A DNA stretch of 41,392 nucleotides from JBPBPI01 sp050954885 (GTDB taxonomy: Bacteria > Pseudomonadota > Alphaproteobacteria > Caedimonadales > Caedimonadaceae), in NCBI GenBank assembly GCA_050954885.1, contig JBPBPI010000085.1, positions 1 through 41,392 of the forward strand, written 5' to 3'. How positions within the stretch are numbered: the first letter of the stretch is position 1; each line of letters opens with the position of its first letter. Of this stretch, positions 1 through 6,622 are shown in pieces. Made by a program: the position numbers and the translations under genes. The notes below the pieces were generated by a model. That model saw only the letters and a list, made by a program, of their open reading frames with translations, was not told the DNA's origin and made no database searches.

Positions 1-80
1 CCATTAACGCTTTTGCTCATCTTATTGCTGGGATGATCAATTATCAACTTAGACACGATAAACCTTCTCTACAACCTTAA
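1..80 (+). pseudogene. C-terminal end of a transposase, IS982-like (runs off the window edge)
   Basis: Reading from base 3, an open frame of 25 codons ends at TAA 78-80. It contains the stretch HLIAGMINYQL followed by KPSL. From memory, IS982-family transposases end in a hydrophobic 'AGLIAY' segment followed by KPSL, so this looks like the end of such a DDE transposase. The start lies outside the window, so whether the element is intact cannot be judged. The bases after the stop (81-115) may hold the terminal inverted repeat, but the other end is not visible. Family assignment is by resemblance only. Confidence 0.5.
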
Positions 81-121
81 GCATAACTCGGGTTATTTTA
101 GAATCTCGGGAACGAATTTTT

Positions 122-304
122 ATGAAAAACAATCAATCTTCCGATTTTCAATCTTATAACTCTTTGGCTTCTGCCCGCCGCCAAGCCGTCAATTACCACA
201 AAGATTACTACGCCAAAGAAAATTACAAACTACAAGTGATTTCAAAAAAAGCAGAATTTTATCAAGAAATTGCCGACAATTATAAATTTTTAGCAACACT
301 ATAG
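122..304 (+). CDS. small hypothetical protein (60 aa), stop codon supplied by a MITE
   Basis: ATG start with a modest purine-rich stretch (GGGAACG) upstream. The 60-residue product is polar, with many Lys, Tyr, Asn and Gln, and has no signal peptide, membrane segment or motif I recognise. The last codons CTA TAG lie at the left edge of the MITE at 302-403: the TA target site is 300-301 and the stop codon TAG (302-304) is the first three bases of the element. Without the element the frame would read CTA TAA, so the protein would be the same length. A strong terminator at 439-470 suggests this is a real short transcription unit. It could instead be a chance ORF beside the IS remnant. Confidence 0.4.
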   Translation: MKNNQSSDFQSYNSLASARRQAVNYHKDYYAKENYKLQVISKKAEFYQEIADNYKFLATL

Positions 305-403
305 CTGAATAAGGTTATGTTTTGTCATTAGAGGAATATTAAAATATTGGTTTGCCTAACGAAAAGAGAATTGTGTATGTCAAAACATAATCACATTCAA
401 CTA
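302..403 (+). mobile_element. MITE-like element, copy 1 (102 bp, TA target duplication 300-301/404-405)
   Basis: Bases 299-405 are identical, in reverse complement, to 5232-5338. The element begins TAGCTGAATAAGGTTATG and its other end, read on the opposite strand, begins TAGTTGAATGTGATTATG, giving imperfect terminal inverted repeats of about 27 bp with five mismatches. It is flanked by TA on both sides and encodes no protein. Small size, terminal inverted repeats and TA duplication are the hallmarks of a MITE moved by an IS630/Tc1-mariner-type transposase; the family link is inferred from the TA target. Confidence 0.8.
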
Positions 404-438
404 TATAAATTAAATTCCTAGAATTTAAGGGCGCAAAT

Positions 439-470
439 GGTTCTTGAAAATAACTCAAGAGCCTTTTTTT
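439..470 (+). terminator. rho-independent terminator
   Basis: Stem GGTTCTTGA (439-447) and TCAAGAGCC (455-463), 9 bp with one G-T pair, loop of 7, followed by seven T. It probably ended the transcript of the 122-304 ORF before the MITE was inserted between them. Confidence 0.85.
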
Positions 471-559
471 ATAAGCTTATTAAAATCAATTTTTAAATTA
501 ATGCCTCTTAAGTTATAGTTTAGGAAACTTTATCTATACCTAACTAGAATATAAAATCT

Positions 560-1201
560 TTGACAACATTTAAAATTTTTTCTGACCCTTTTCCTTACGT
601 TGATGCCATTCATCAAATGGAATATCATGTTGATGACATGATCGATCAAAATGAAGGTCCTGAAGTTTGGCTTCTTGAGCATCCACCAATATACACCATG
701 GGAACAAGTGCCAATTTTTCAGATATCAAGAATCATCAATTGCCTTATTATCAAACAGGACGTGGTGGTCAAGTCACCTATCATGGACCGGGTCAGCGCA
801 TCGCTTATATTATGTTAGATTTAAAAGAATTAAAGTCAGGGAATCAAGATCTCCGTCATTATGTTTGGTCTTTAGAGGAATGGCTTATTTTAACCTTGCA
901 AGATTTGGGCGTGACAGGTGTTCGACGACCGGGACGGATAGGCATTTGGATTTGTAAGGAAGGAGAAATTGAGAAAAAAATTGCAGCCATTGGCATTCGC
1001 ATCAAAAAATGGGTGACGTTTCATGGTGTGTCATTAAATATCAATCCAGATTTAACGGCCTATGACGATATCGTCCCTTGCGGTCTATCAGAATACGGCG
1101 TGACGTCTTTGGCTGATCAAGGTATTAAGGTGGAGACAGAAATTGTTGATGCCTATTTGATTAAAAATTTTAAGAAAATATTTAATCTTATTCAACATTA
1201 A
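560..1201 (+). CDS. lipB: octanoyl-[acyl-carrier-protein]:protein N-octanoyltransferase
   Basis: Transfers octanoyl groups from acyl-ACP to the lipoyl domains of 2-oxoacid dehydrogenases and GcvH, the first step of endogenous lipoate synthesis; cytosolic. The 213-residue product has the LipB signature GRGGQVTYHGPGQ (residues 67-79), the catalytic lysine before the conserved IAAIGIRI segment (K140), and the catalytic cysteine in IVPCGL (C174). Length is normal for the family. The start is TTG at 560: an in-frame TAG at 545-547 excludes upstream starts and there is no clear Shine-Dalgarno, so translation may be weak. It stands alone, with no lipA beside it. Confidence 0.95.
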   Translation: MTTFKIFSDPFPYVDAIHQMEYHVDDMIDQNEGPEVWLLEHPPIYTMGTSANFSDIKNHQLPYYQTGRGGQVTYHGPGQRIAYIMLDLKELKSGNQDLRHYVWSLEEWLILTLQDLGVTGVRRPGRIGIWICKEGEIEKKIAAIGIRIKKWVTFHGVSLNINPDLTAYDDIVPCGLSEYGVTSLADQGIKVETEIVDAYLIKNFKKIFNLIQH

Positions 1202-1314
1202 GATAATAAAAAGAGTATTATTATCTGAATTAAGATCTTAGTTTTTTAAGAGTGTAAATGATTTTCTGATTTTAAATACTCTTGTAAAGCACTATTCATT
1301 AACAGTATCCTTGG

Positions 1315-1343
1315 TTGACTTAAGGGCAATTTAAGACTATTAG
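1315..1343 (+). promoter_or_regulatory. putative sigma-70 promoter for the repeat protein gene
   Basis: TTGACT (1315-1320), 17-bp spacer, TATTAG (1338-1343), about 37 bp before the ATG at 1380. Five of six and four of six consensus matches with ideal spacing. Confidence 0.5.
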
Positions 1344-1379
1344 ATAAAAATTATTTAAATAATAAAAGGTAATTTTAAT

Positions 1380-2618
1380 ATGTCTAAAAAATGGCTACTT
1401 TTTACTAGTTTTTTTGCTTTTGTCACTTCTTCGTTCGCTTCTTCACATATTCCTCCTGAACTTGAAAAAATAAATTCCACATTAAAAAACTTAACTTTAA
1501 AAAATCATGAGATTGAAGAATATTCTAAAAATTCTTCATCATCCCGTAAAGATTTGCCTATAGAAGTTCTTGAACAACTTGATGCTAATGCTCAATTTAA
1601 TTTTGGTCTTGGCTTTGAAAATGAAGAAAATCTAGTTGAGGCAAAGAAATGTTATCAACTTGCGGCGGATGCAGGACATATAGAGGCTCAATTTAATCTC
1701 GCAAATATTTTCTATGAAGAACGAAATATACCTGAAGCCAAAAAATACTGGCAACTTGCAGCAGATGCAGGAGACATATTCGCTCAAAATAATCTTGCGG
1801 TTATCTTCAAAGAAGAAGGAAATATAGTTGAAACCAAAAAATACTATCAGCTTGCAGCAAATCAAAGAGATATAAATGCTCAAAACAATCTTGCGGTTAT
1901 CTTTAAGGAAGAAGGAAATATACCTGAAGCCAAAAAGTACTGGCAATTCGCGGCGGATGCAGAACATAGAGATGCCCAATTCAATCTTGCAAACATTTTT
2001 TATGAAGAAGGAAATATACCTCAAGCCAGAAAGTACTGGCAACGTGCCGCGGATGCAGGAGATATAGAGGCTCAAAATAATCTTGCGGCTATCTTTAGAG
2101 AAGAAGGAAATATAGCTGACGCCAGAAAGTACTGGCAACGTGCCGCGGATGCAGAACATAGAGATGCTCAATTCAATCTTGCAAACATTTTTTATGAAGA
2201 AAAAAATATAGCTCAAGCCAGAAAGTATTGGCAACTTGCGGCGGATGCAGGACATAAAAGTGCTCAAATCAACATTGGAGGCATATTTTTACAAGAGAGA
2301 AATAAACCTCAAGCTAAGAAGTATTATCAACTTGCGGCAGATGCAGGACATGTAGGCGCTCAAGTTGTTCTTGGAAATATTTTCTTCAGTGAAAACAATA
2401 GGAATGAAGGCAAAAAATATTATCAACTTGCGGCGGATGCAGGACATGTAGAGGCTCAATTTAATTTAGGGGCTACTTTTGAAGAAGAAGGTGACATAAC
2501 TCAAGCCAAGAAATACTATCAACTTGCAGCTGAGCAAGGGGATGAAGAAGCTCAACTCAATTTTGAAGCCATTTGTCTACAAGAAAGAAATATATTTCAA
2601 GCTAAGAGATATTATTAA
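1380..2618 (+). CDS. exported TPR/Sel1-like repeat protein, truncated by a nonsense mutation
   Basis: The 412-residue product starts with a signal peptide (Lys-Lys, hydrophobic core, SFA-S cleavage region near residue 20), so it is probably periplasmic or secreted. From about residue 70 it consists of roughly eleven helical repeats with an exact 32-residue period, visible as a 96-bp period in the DNA. The consensus has AQ(F/N)NLA, IF.EEGNI, A.KYWQLAADAG. This resembles Sel1/TPR repeats but is 2-4 residues shorter than the usual 34-36. Such repeats normally mediate protein binding. The last repeat stops at TAA 2616-2618, where every other repeat has CAA (Gln). The frame continues through an AADAG motif to TGA at 2661-2663, so a C-to-T change has removed the last 14 residues. 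Promoter 1315-1343; terminator 2702-2746. Confidence 0.85.
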   Translation: MSKKWLLFTSFFAFVTSSFASSHIPPELEKINSTLKNLTLKNHEIEEYSKNSSSSRKDLPIEVLEQLDANAQFNFGLGFENEENLVEAKKCYQLAADAGHIEAQFNLANIFYEERNIPEAKKYWQLAADAGDIFAQNNLAVIFKEEGNIVETKKYYQLAANQRDINAQNNLAVIFKEEGNIPEAKKYWQFAADAEHRDAQFNLANIFYEEGNIPQARKYWQRAADAGDIEAQNNLAAIFREEGNIADARKYWQRAADAEHRDAQFNLANIFYEEKNIAQARKYWQLAADAGHKSAQINIGGIFLQERNKPQAKKYYQLAADAGHVGAQVVLGNIFFSENNRNEGKKYYQLAADAGHVEAQFNLGATFEEEGDITQAKKYYQLAAEQGDEEAQLNFEAICLQERNIFQAKRYY

Positions 2619-2663
2619 TTTGCGGCGGATGCAGGTCAAACAGAGGTTCAAGAGGATATTTGA
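1565..2663 (+). repeat. tandem 96-bp coding repeats (about 11 units)
   Basis: The word around GCGGCGGATGCAGGA recurs every 96 bp (for example 1671 and 1767 mark the same position in adjacent units), with synonymous and short coding differences between units. The last, partial unit lies beyond the premature stop at 2616. Such arrays change copy number by recombination. Confidence 0.85.
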
Positions 2664-2701
2664 ACAGTTTTTAATAAAGATTTTTGTCAAAAACTACCAG
2701 G

Positions 2702-2746
2702 AAAATGAGTGCTATTTTAACACTTTAAAGTGCGCTCATTTTTTCT
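2702..2746 (+). terminator. rho-independent terminator after the repeat protein gene
   Basis: AAAATGAGTGC (2702-2712) pairs with GCGCTCATTTT (2732-2742), 11 bp with one G-T pair, followed by a T-rich run. The loop holds a further short palindrome, CACTTTAAAGTG. Confidence 0.75.
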
Positions 2747-2839
2747 TCTAAAGCGTCAGAAAAATTACTAAAAATATTAACACTAACTTTACAATCTAAG
2801 CCTTATATTTTCTTAATATCTCAAGAGAAAACTATATTC

Positions 2840-3122
2840 AGTGGCGGTGTGCGTGTATCTAAAGTAGATGGAAACGAGTCAAAGATCTAATTATAGATCT
2901 ATCAATCTTTAAAAATCTTATCGGTTATGTTATGTCTTTTGACCAGTCTCAAGCTCTCGTCATGGGTGTCTTACAACGATAAACTAATACCAAAAAACTT
3001 TTCCTTGAGCGATCGTGCTTGCATTGCCCTGGGTATTCATTTGCAGTTACCGTATTTATACGACGGATAAAATATAGTCAGGTCTTGCCTTAGAACACGC
3101 CGATATTCAGCTGATTCGTTAA
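2840..3122 (+). pseudogene. decayed VapC-like PIN-domain toxin gene
   Basis: No single frame is open, but pieces in successive frames line up with the C-terminal half of a VapC toxin. They are: a segment ending KVDGNESKI before a stop; a segment with SFDQSQALVMGVLQR followed by TAA where a Gln codon is likely; LSDRACIALGIHLQLP starting with TTG at 3005; and, one frame on, TTDKI, a TAG where PIN domains have Trp, then SGLALEHADIQLIR ending at TAA 3120-3122. The DRAC.ALG and terminal IRLIR-type motifs are typical of VapC PIN domains, which are RNases of type II toxin-antitoxin modules. The N-terminal part and any antitoxin are not recognisable. Several frameshifts and stops mean it is dead. The rest of the gap 2747-3200 shows nothing else. 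Confidence 0.7.
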
Positions 3123-3200
3123 AATAATATCTTCATCAATTTTTTAATCATTTTTGATCACATTCTTTGCCTTTTTGTCTAAAGTTTGATATGAACGGGT

Positions 3201-4805
3201 ATGTTAACATTAAATCAAATTACCTATCGCGTTGCTGGTCGTACCCTTTTGGATGATGCCAGTCTTCACTTACCCAAAGGTCATCACGTTGGACTCGTGG
3301 GCCGAAATGGTTGTGGAAAATCAACTTTATTCAAGCTTGTCTTGGGTCAAATCCATCCAGATGCGGGGATCATGCAACTGACTGGTCACATGAATGTGGC
3401 AACAGTGGCCCAAGAAACACCGGCAGGAAGTCAAACACCTCTTGAATATGTCATGGCGTCTCATCCTGAAATTGATGCACTGCTTAAAGAGTCGGAACAT
3501 TGTGAAGATGCTGATCGTATTGGTGAAATTCATGCGCGACTAGCCGAATTGGACGCCTATACAGCAGAAGCCCGCGCTGCCCAAATTTTGGTAGGACTTG
3601 GGTTTAATGACACTCAGCAAAATCAACCTGTTTCCAGTTTTTCAGGGGGATGGCGGATGCGTGTGGCACTGGCTGCCGCTTTGTTTCAAGAACCTGATTT
3701 ATTGTTGCTCGATGAGCCGTCGAACCATTTGGATTTGGAAGCAGCCCTGTGGCTGGAAAGTTTTTTAAAATCTTATCCCCACACCTTGATGATTATCAGC
3801 CACGATCGCCAATTGTTAAATGCGGTGACCAACCGAATTTATCATCTGCACCAAGGAAAGGTTACTCAGTACAACGGAAATTATGATTTTTATGAAGTGA
3901 CCCGAAAACAACAGATGATGTTTAATGCGGCCCATAATGAAAAAATGGTGGCACAACGTCAACACATGATGAATTTTGTCAACAGGTTCCGTGCCAGTGC
4001 TGCCAAAGCGCGACAAGCTCAAAGTCGATTGAAAGCCATTGAAAAGCTTGAACCCATTTCGGTCATGATCAATGATCCCACCTTGACCATTGAATTTCCA
4101 GAACCTGAAAAATTGGCGCCACCATTGATCAATTTCGAAAATGTCTCTGTTGGCTACGATAATAAAACTATTTTAAGAAATTTGAGCGGTAGCATTGCGC
4201 CTGAAGATCGTATTGCCCTGATTGGTCACAATGGTAACGGTAAATCGACCTTTGCCAAATTGCTGTCCGGACGCCTAACATCAAAGGATGGCTATTTTCA
4301 TAGCTCACCCAAAGTACGTGTGGGATTTTTTCATCAACATCAAATGGAAGAATTGAAAGCTGGTTGGTCAGGATATGATCATTTGATGGAAGTACTGCCA
4401 AAAGTGCCAGAATTACAATTGCGTGCCCATTTGGGACGTTTTGGCTTTAACAAAGACAAATCTGAAGTGGCGGTTGAAAAATTATCAGGCGGCGAGAAAG
4501 CACGATTGGTGCTGTCGATGATTACCGCTCAAAAGCCCAATATTTTAATTTTCGACGAACCTACCAACCACCTTGATGTTGAAATGCGTGAGTCACTCAT
4601 GTTGGCCATCAACGATTTCAAAGGGGCCGTGATCCTAATTACCCACGATTGGCATTTGTTGCGTCACACGGTGGACCGCCTATGGTTGGTGGCCGATCAA
4701 ACCGTCAAACCTTATGACGGCGATTTGGACGATTACCGGCGTGAAGTTTTAGGTATCGCGCCCAAAAAAGCTCCATCTGATAATAAAAAGAAGAAAAAAA
4801 ATTAA
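3201..4805 (+). CDS. ABC-F family ATPase (YheS/Uup/EttA-like)
   Basis: A soluble twin-ATPase protein of 534 residues without membrane segments, the layout of ABC-F proteins, which act on the ribosome as translation factors. Domain 1 has Walker A GRNGCGKST (residues 34-42), signature FSGGW and Walker B LLLLDEPSNHLD. Domain 2 has GHNGNGKST, LSGGEKAR and ILIFDEPTNHLD. Between them lies a charged linker of about 80 residues, where the P-site-tRNA interaction motif of ABC-F proteins sits. The C-terminus is a short lysine-rich tail with no long coiled coil, which favours a YheS-type over a Uup-type protein. The ATG at 3201 has no strong ribosome-binding site. Convergent with the next gene, 43 bp away. 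Confidence 0.9.
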   Translation: MLTLNQITYRVAGRTLLDDASLHLPKGHHVGLVGRNGCGKSTLFKLVLGQIHPDAGIMQLTGHMNVATVAQETPAGSQTPLEYVMASHPEIDALLKESEHCEDADRIGEIHARLAELDAYTAEARAAQILVGLGFNDTQQNQPVSSFSGGWRMRVALAAALFQEPDLLLLDEPSNHLDLEAALWLESFLKSYPHTLMIISHDRQLLNAVTNRIYHLHQGKVTQYNGNYDFYEVTRKQQMMFNAAHNEKMVAQRQHMMNFVNRFRASAAKARQAQSRLKAIEKLEPISVMINDPTLTIEFPEPEKLAPPLINFENVSVGYDNKTILRNLSGSIAPEDRIALIGHNGNGKSTFAKLLSGRLTSKDGYFHSSPKVRVGFFHQHQMEELKAGWSGYDHLMEVLPKVPELQLRAHLGRFGFNKDKSEVAVEKLSGGEKARLVLSMITAQKPNILIFDEPTNHLDVEMRESLMLAINDFKGAVILITHDWHLLRHTVDRLWLVADQTVKPYDGDLDDYRREVLGIAPKKAPSDNKKKKKN

Positions 4806-4848
4806 ACCGTTATATGCAATTATTTTAAAAAACTAAAATTCCAGCATA

Positions 4849-5229
4849 TCATCGGTTGGCACCATTATAGCCTTCAAAAGCTTTCATTGTTTCTTTGGCA
4901 CACTCAACCACTTGGTGCCATTCTGGATCTGCTAAAATTTTTTCTAAAACTTCTTTAGAATCTAAATCTTCAGACTTGCCTACTTTAGGATCATAGTTAT
5001 TAACAATATTTGTCAACCTTTTAAATTGCTCGATTTGAAGAGTAGATAAACCGAATTCAGGATATGATTCTGGTGTCATGTTTTCTGAAGAATTAGAACT
5101 AATAAGATCGAAATCATCCATTGTATTTGCCCAACTATCAATGACGTTAGGAAGTGAATATTCAATCCAAACTTTTCTTTGATAGTCAAGATCTGAAATT
5201 CTTCGAATAACGTCTAATTCAAATTCCAT
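4849..5229 (-). CDS. hypothetical protein, 3' part of a gene split by a MITE
   Basis: A 126-residue acidic, Trp-containing soluble protein with no signal or membrane segment and no domain I can name. It opens with an ATG (5229) two bases from the flanking TA of the MITE at 5234-5335. Upstream of the element, bases 5339-5384 carry a start codon and a short open frame. Deleting the element plus one TA joins both parts in frame, as ...CGA TGT TCT AAC ATG GAA..., giving a protein of about 143 residues. The ATG seen here is therefore probably an internal Met of the original gene, and the residual ORF may be untranslated or yield an N-truncated protein. Neighbours suggest a small immunity-type protein; that is inference. 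Confidence 0.6.
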   Translation of the reverse strand: MEFELDVIRRISDLDYQRKVWIEYSLPNVIDSWANTMDDFDLISSNSSENMTPESYPEFGLSTLQIEQFKRLTNIVNNYDPKVGKSEDLDSKEVLEKILADPEWHQVVECAKETMKAFEGYNGANR

Positions 5230-5233
5230 GTTA

Positions 5234-5335
5234 TAGTTGAATGTGATTATGTTTTGACATACACAATTCTCTTTTCGTTAGGCAAACCAATATTTTAATA
5301 TTCCTCTAATGACAAAACATAACCTTATTCAGCTA
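5234..5335 (-). mobile_element. MITE-like element, copy 2 (102 bp, TA target duplication 5232-5233/5336-5337)
   Basis: Perfect reverse-complement copy of 302-403, including the flanking TA dinucleotides and the adjacent C (107 bp identical in total). It sits inside the reading frame of a minus-strand gene. Complete identity of the two copies implies recent movement or homogenisation. Confidence 0.85.
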
Positions 5336-5338
5336 TAG

Positions 5339-5384
5339 AACATCGATCTTCGTATTCTGAAATATCGTTTATTGATCTTGTCAT
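5339..5384 (-). pseudogene. detached 5' end of the MITE-interrupted gene
   Basis: Minus-strand ATG (5382-5384), preceded by AAGAGAAATTAAAC, opens the frame MTRSINDISEYEDRC, which runs into the MITE and stops at a TAA within it. It fits in frame with the 126-residue ORF at 4849-5229 once the element and one TA copy are removed. Confidence 0.65.
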
Positions 5385-5424
5385 GTTTAATTTCTCTTCA
5401 TTGTAAATTAATAAGATTTAATAT

Positions 5425-5829
5425 CTACGTCTTTCGCACAACTTTATACTTATATAAATCTAAATTTAAGAAAACTTGAATGTCACCAAACACATACTCG
5501 GCCCTACTTCGCAATCCAGCGTGTCCGCCCTCATACGCCTTGACGACATGATTTAAAATTTTTACATCAACAGGTTTTCCATAAACTCTTGCGATATGTG
5601 CCACAGAATCAACAGCGATCTCTCGTATATCTAAGTCATCACTTTTAATAAATTTTCGACACACTTTTTCAGCAAATTTAAAACATATTTCATTCATGGC
5701 GGCACAAAGAATAATATCTATAACGTCATCTTTCTTAATATTTTCATCCTTCAACATTTTGATCATTTCTGCTTTGGTATAGAAAGGAACTTCATGATAA
5801 ATCAATTTTTCATCAGACATTTGTGTCAT
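5425..5829 (-). CDS. HEAT-repeat-like small protein, possible immunity protein
   Basis: A 134-residue soluble protein. The segment DIREIAVDSVAHIARVYG followed by a second helix pair and a conserved R.RAEYVFGDI end resembles small HEAT-like proteins found as immunity proteins beside polymorphic toxins (pattern VR..A..C.GHLARIHG ... VEDALDDI, from memory). ATG at 5829, or in frame at 5820; no strong Shine-Dalgarno, and translation may be coupled to the reading frame ending at 5845, 15 bases upstream. No toxin gene lies next to it, so it would be an orphan immunity gene. Family assignment moderate, function inferred. Confidence 0.6.
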   Translation of the reverse strand: MTQMSDEKLIYHEVPFYTKAEMIKMLKDENIKKDDVIDIILCAAMNEICFKFAEKVCRKFIKSDDLDIREIAVDSVAHIARVYGKPVDVKILNHVVKAYEGGHAGLRSRAEYVFGDIQVFLNLDLYKYKVVRKT

Positions 5830-5844
5830 AAACTTTCGGTTTTT

Positions 5845-6024
5845 TTATTCTAAATCTTCTTTTTCATAATGAAAATGTGGCTGAGCAGCGGATGTAAATT
5901 TTTGTTTAAATTCACTAGAAAACTCATGGTCTTTGGTTTCGGCATCTTCGCGTTCTTTAAACACGGCTGAAGGAAAATGACTTTTTTGTCCTGAAAAAAC
6001 TCAAACATACTCACATTGAGTCAT
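5845..6024 (-). pseudogene. decayed small gene resembling the DUF7710 family
   Basis: The minus-strand ATG at 6024 follows a good AAGGA ribosome-binding site. The frame reads MTQCEYV, then TGA (6001-6003), then VFSGQKSHFPSAVFKERED ... FKQKFTSAAQPHFHYE to TAA 5845-5847. From memory, DUF7710-type proteins begin with a '(V/W)VF.G....FPS.VF....AE' block and end with '(F/Y)...F(S/T)SA...H(F/Y)HYE', and have a YPLD...YDWA block between them. Here the middle block is missing (an internal deletion of about 30 codons) and a probable TGG Trp codon is TGA. Other genes in this window end in TGA, so TGA is a stop here and the gene is broken. Such proteins often sit beside immunity genes. Confidence 0.55.
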
Positions 6025-6112
6025 ATTGATTCCTTAAATACTGGTGACTTATATTATTTTAAAATTTTGAAGGTAAGTTTATTAGAATATTTGATGAAGT
6101 TAAAATTAAGTT

Positions 6113-6490
6113 TTATTTTTCTTTTAACATTTTTTGAGCCAATTTGTTATCTTGATCTGCCGATTTTTGAAGCCACTTGAGTGCCTCTTGATCATTTTGA
6201 GAAACACCAAGACCTTTTTTATACATAAGACCTACATAATATTGAGAAGCTGCTGAACCATGTTCGGCTGCTTTATAAAACCACATAAAGGCTTCTTGAT
6301 TATTTTGCTCAAGAATATCGCCCGTAAAATACATTAAACCCATATTATGTTGAGCGATTAAATTTCCAGCAAGAGCTTCTTGTTGAGTTAATTTAAAATT
6401 TTGTTGATCTTTAAAAACATGTGAAGTGCCCATAAAAATTACAATTACACCAAAGAAAGTTAGGAGTGTAAGAATTATACGTTTTGTCAT
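6113..6490 (-). CDS. Sel1-repeat protein with N-terminal signal anchor
   Basis: A 125-residue product with an N-terminal hydrophobic segment (residues about 5-22) without a lipobox Cys, so either a signal peptide or a membrane anchor facing the periplasm. It is followed by two to three Sel1-like repeats: AGNLIAQHNMGLMYFTG, AFMWFYKAAEHG, ASQYYVGLMYKKGLGV, ALKWLQKSADQ. These are canonical 36-residue Sel1 repeats, unlike the 32-residue type at 1380. Sel1 proteins are common in host-associated bacteria, where they mediate protein contacts. ATG at 6490; AAGGTG lies 13 bases upstream, rather far. Confidence 0.8.
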   Translation of the reverse strand: MTKRIILTLLTFFGVIVIFMGTSHVFKDQQNFKLTQQEALAGNLIAQHNMGLMYFTGDILEQNNQEAFMWFYKAAEHGSAASQYYVGLMYKKGLGVSQNDQEALKWLQKSADQDNKLAQKMLKEK

Positions 6491-6588
6491 TTTAATTACA
6501 AATCACCTTACTTAGAATAATTTATTATTTGATTAACTATATAATAAGGAAATTGCTAGTTTTTAAAAATAATTTAAGAGTAAAGAAA

Positions 6589-6612
6589 TTTCGAGACCCG
6601 AAGGTCTCGAAA
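6589..6612 (-). terminator. terminator of the RNA-binding protein gene
   Basis: Perfect 10-bp stem TTTCGAGACC/GGTCTCGAAA. On the minus strand its loop is UUCG closed by C-G, an exceptionally stable tetraloop, followed by a T-rich stretch. It lies 11 bases beyond the stop at 6623. Confidence 0.8.
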
Positions 6613-6622
6613 CAGTAACAAT

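Noticed and set aside
1632..2267. Long open frame on the minus strand opposite the repeat protein gene (211 codons)
   Set aside because: It mirrors the 96-bp coding repeats; the stop-free antisense frame follows from the repeated sequence. No ribosome-binding site, and the composition is implausible.
1565..2663. Regularly spaced repeats as a CRISPR array
   Set aside because: Period 96 bp with no spacers; repeats are contiguous and in frame, coding for helical repeats.
2925..2945. Third, decayed MITE copy near GGTTATGTT
   Set aside because: Only nine bases match the terminal repeat and no second arm is present; chance similarity inside the VapC relic.
4804..4856. Inverted repeat at the convergent ends of the ABC-F gene and the 126-residue ORF as a terminator
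   Set aside because: AACCG and ATATGC arms can pair, but with a loop of about 26 nt, an internal mismatch and no T run directly after.
5845..6024. TGA read as tryptophan (recoded genome)
   Set aside because: The TGA in the DUF7710-like frame sits at a likely Trp site, but tuf (26211-26213) and the 4849-5229 ORF end in TGA, TGG is used for Trp elsewhere, and this gene also lacks its middle block, so it is simply a pseudogene.
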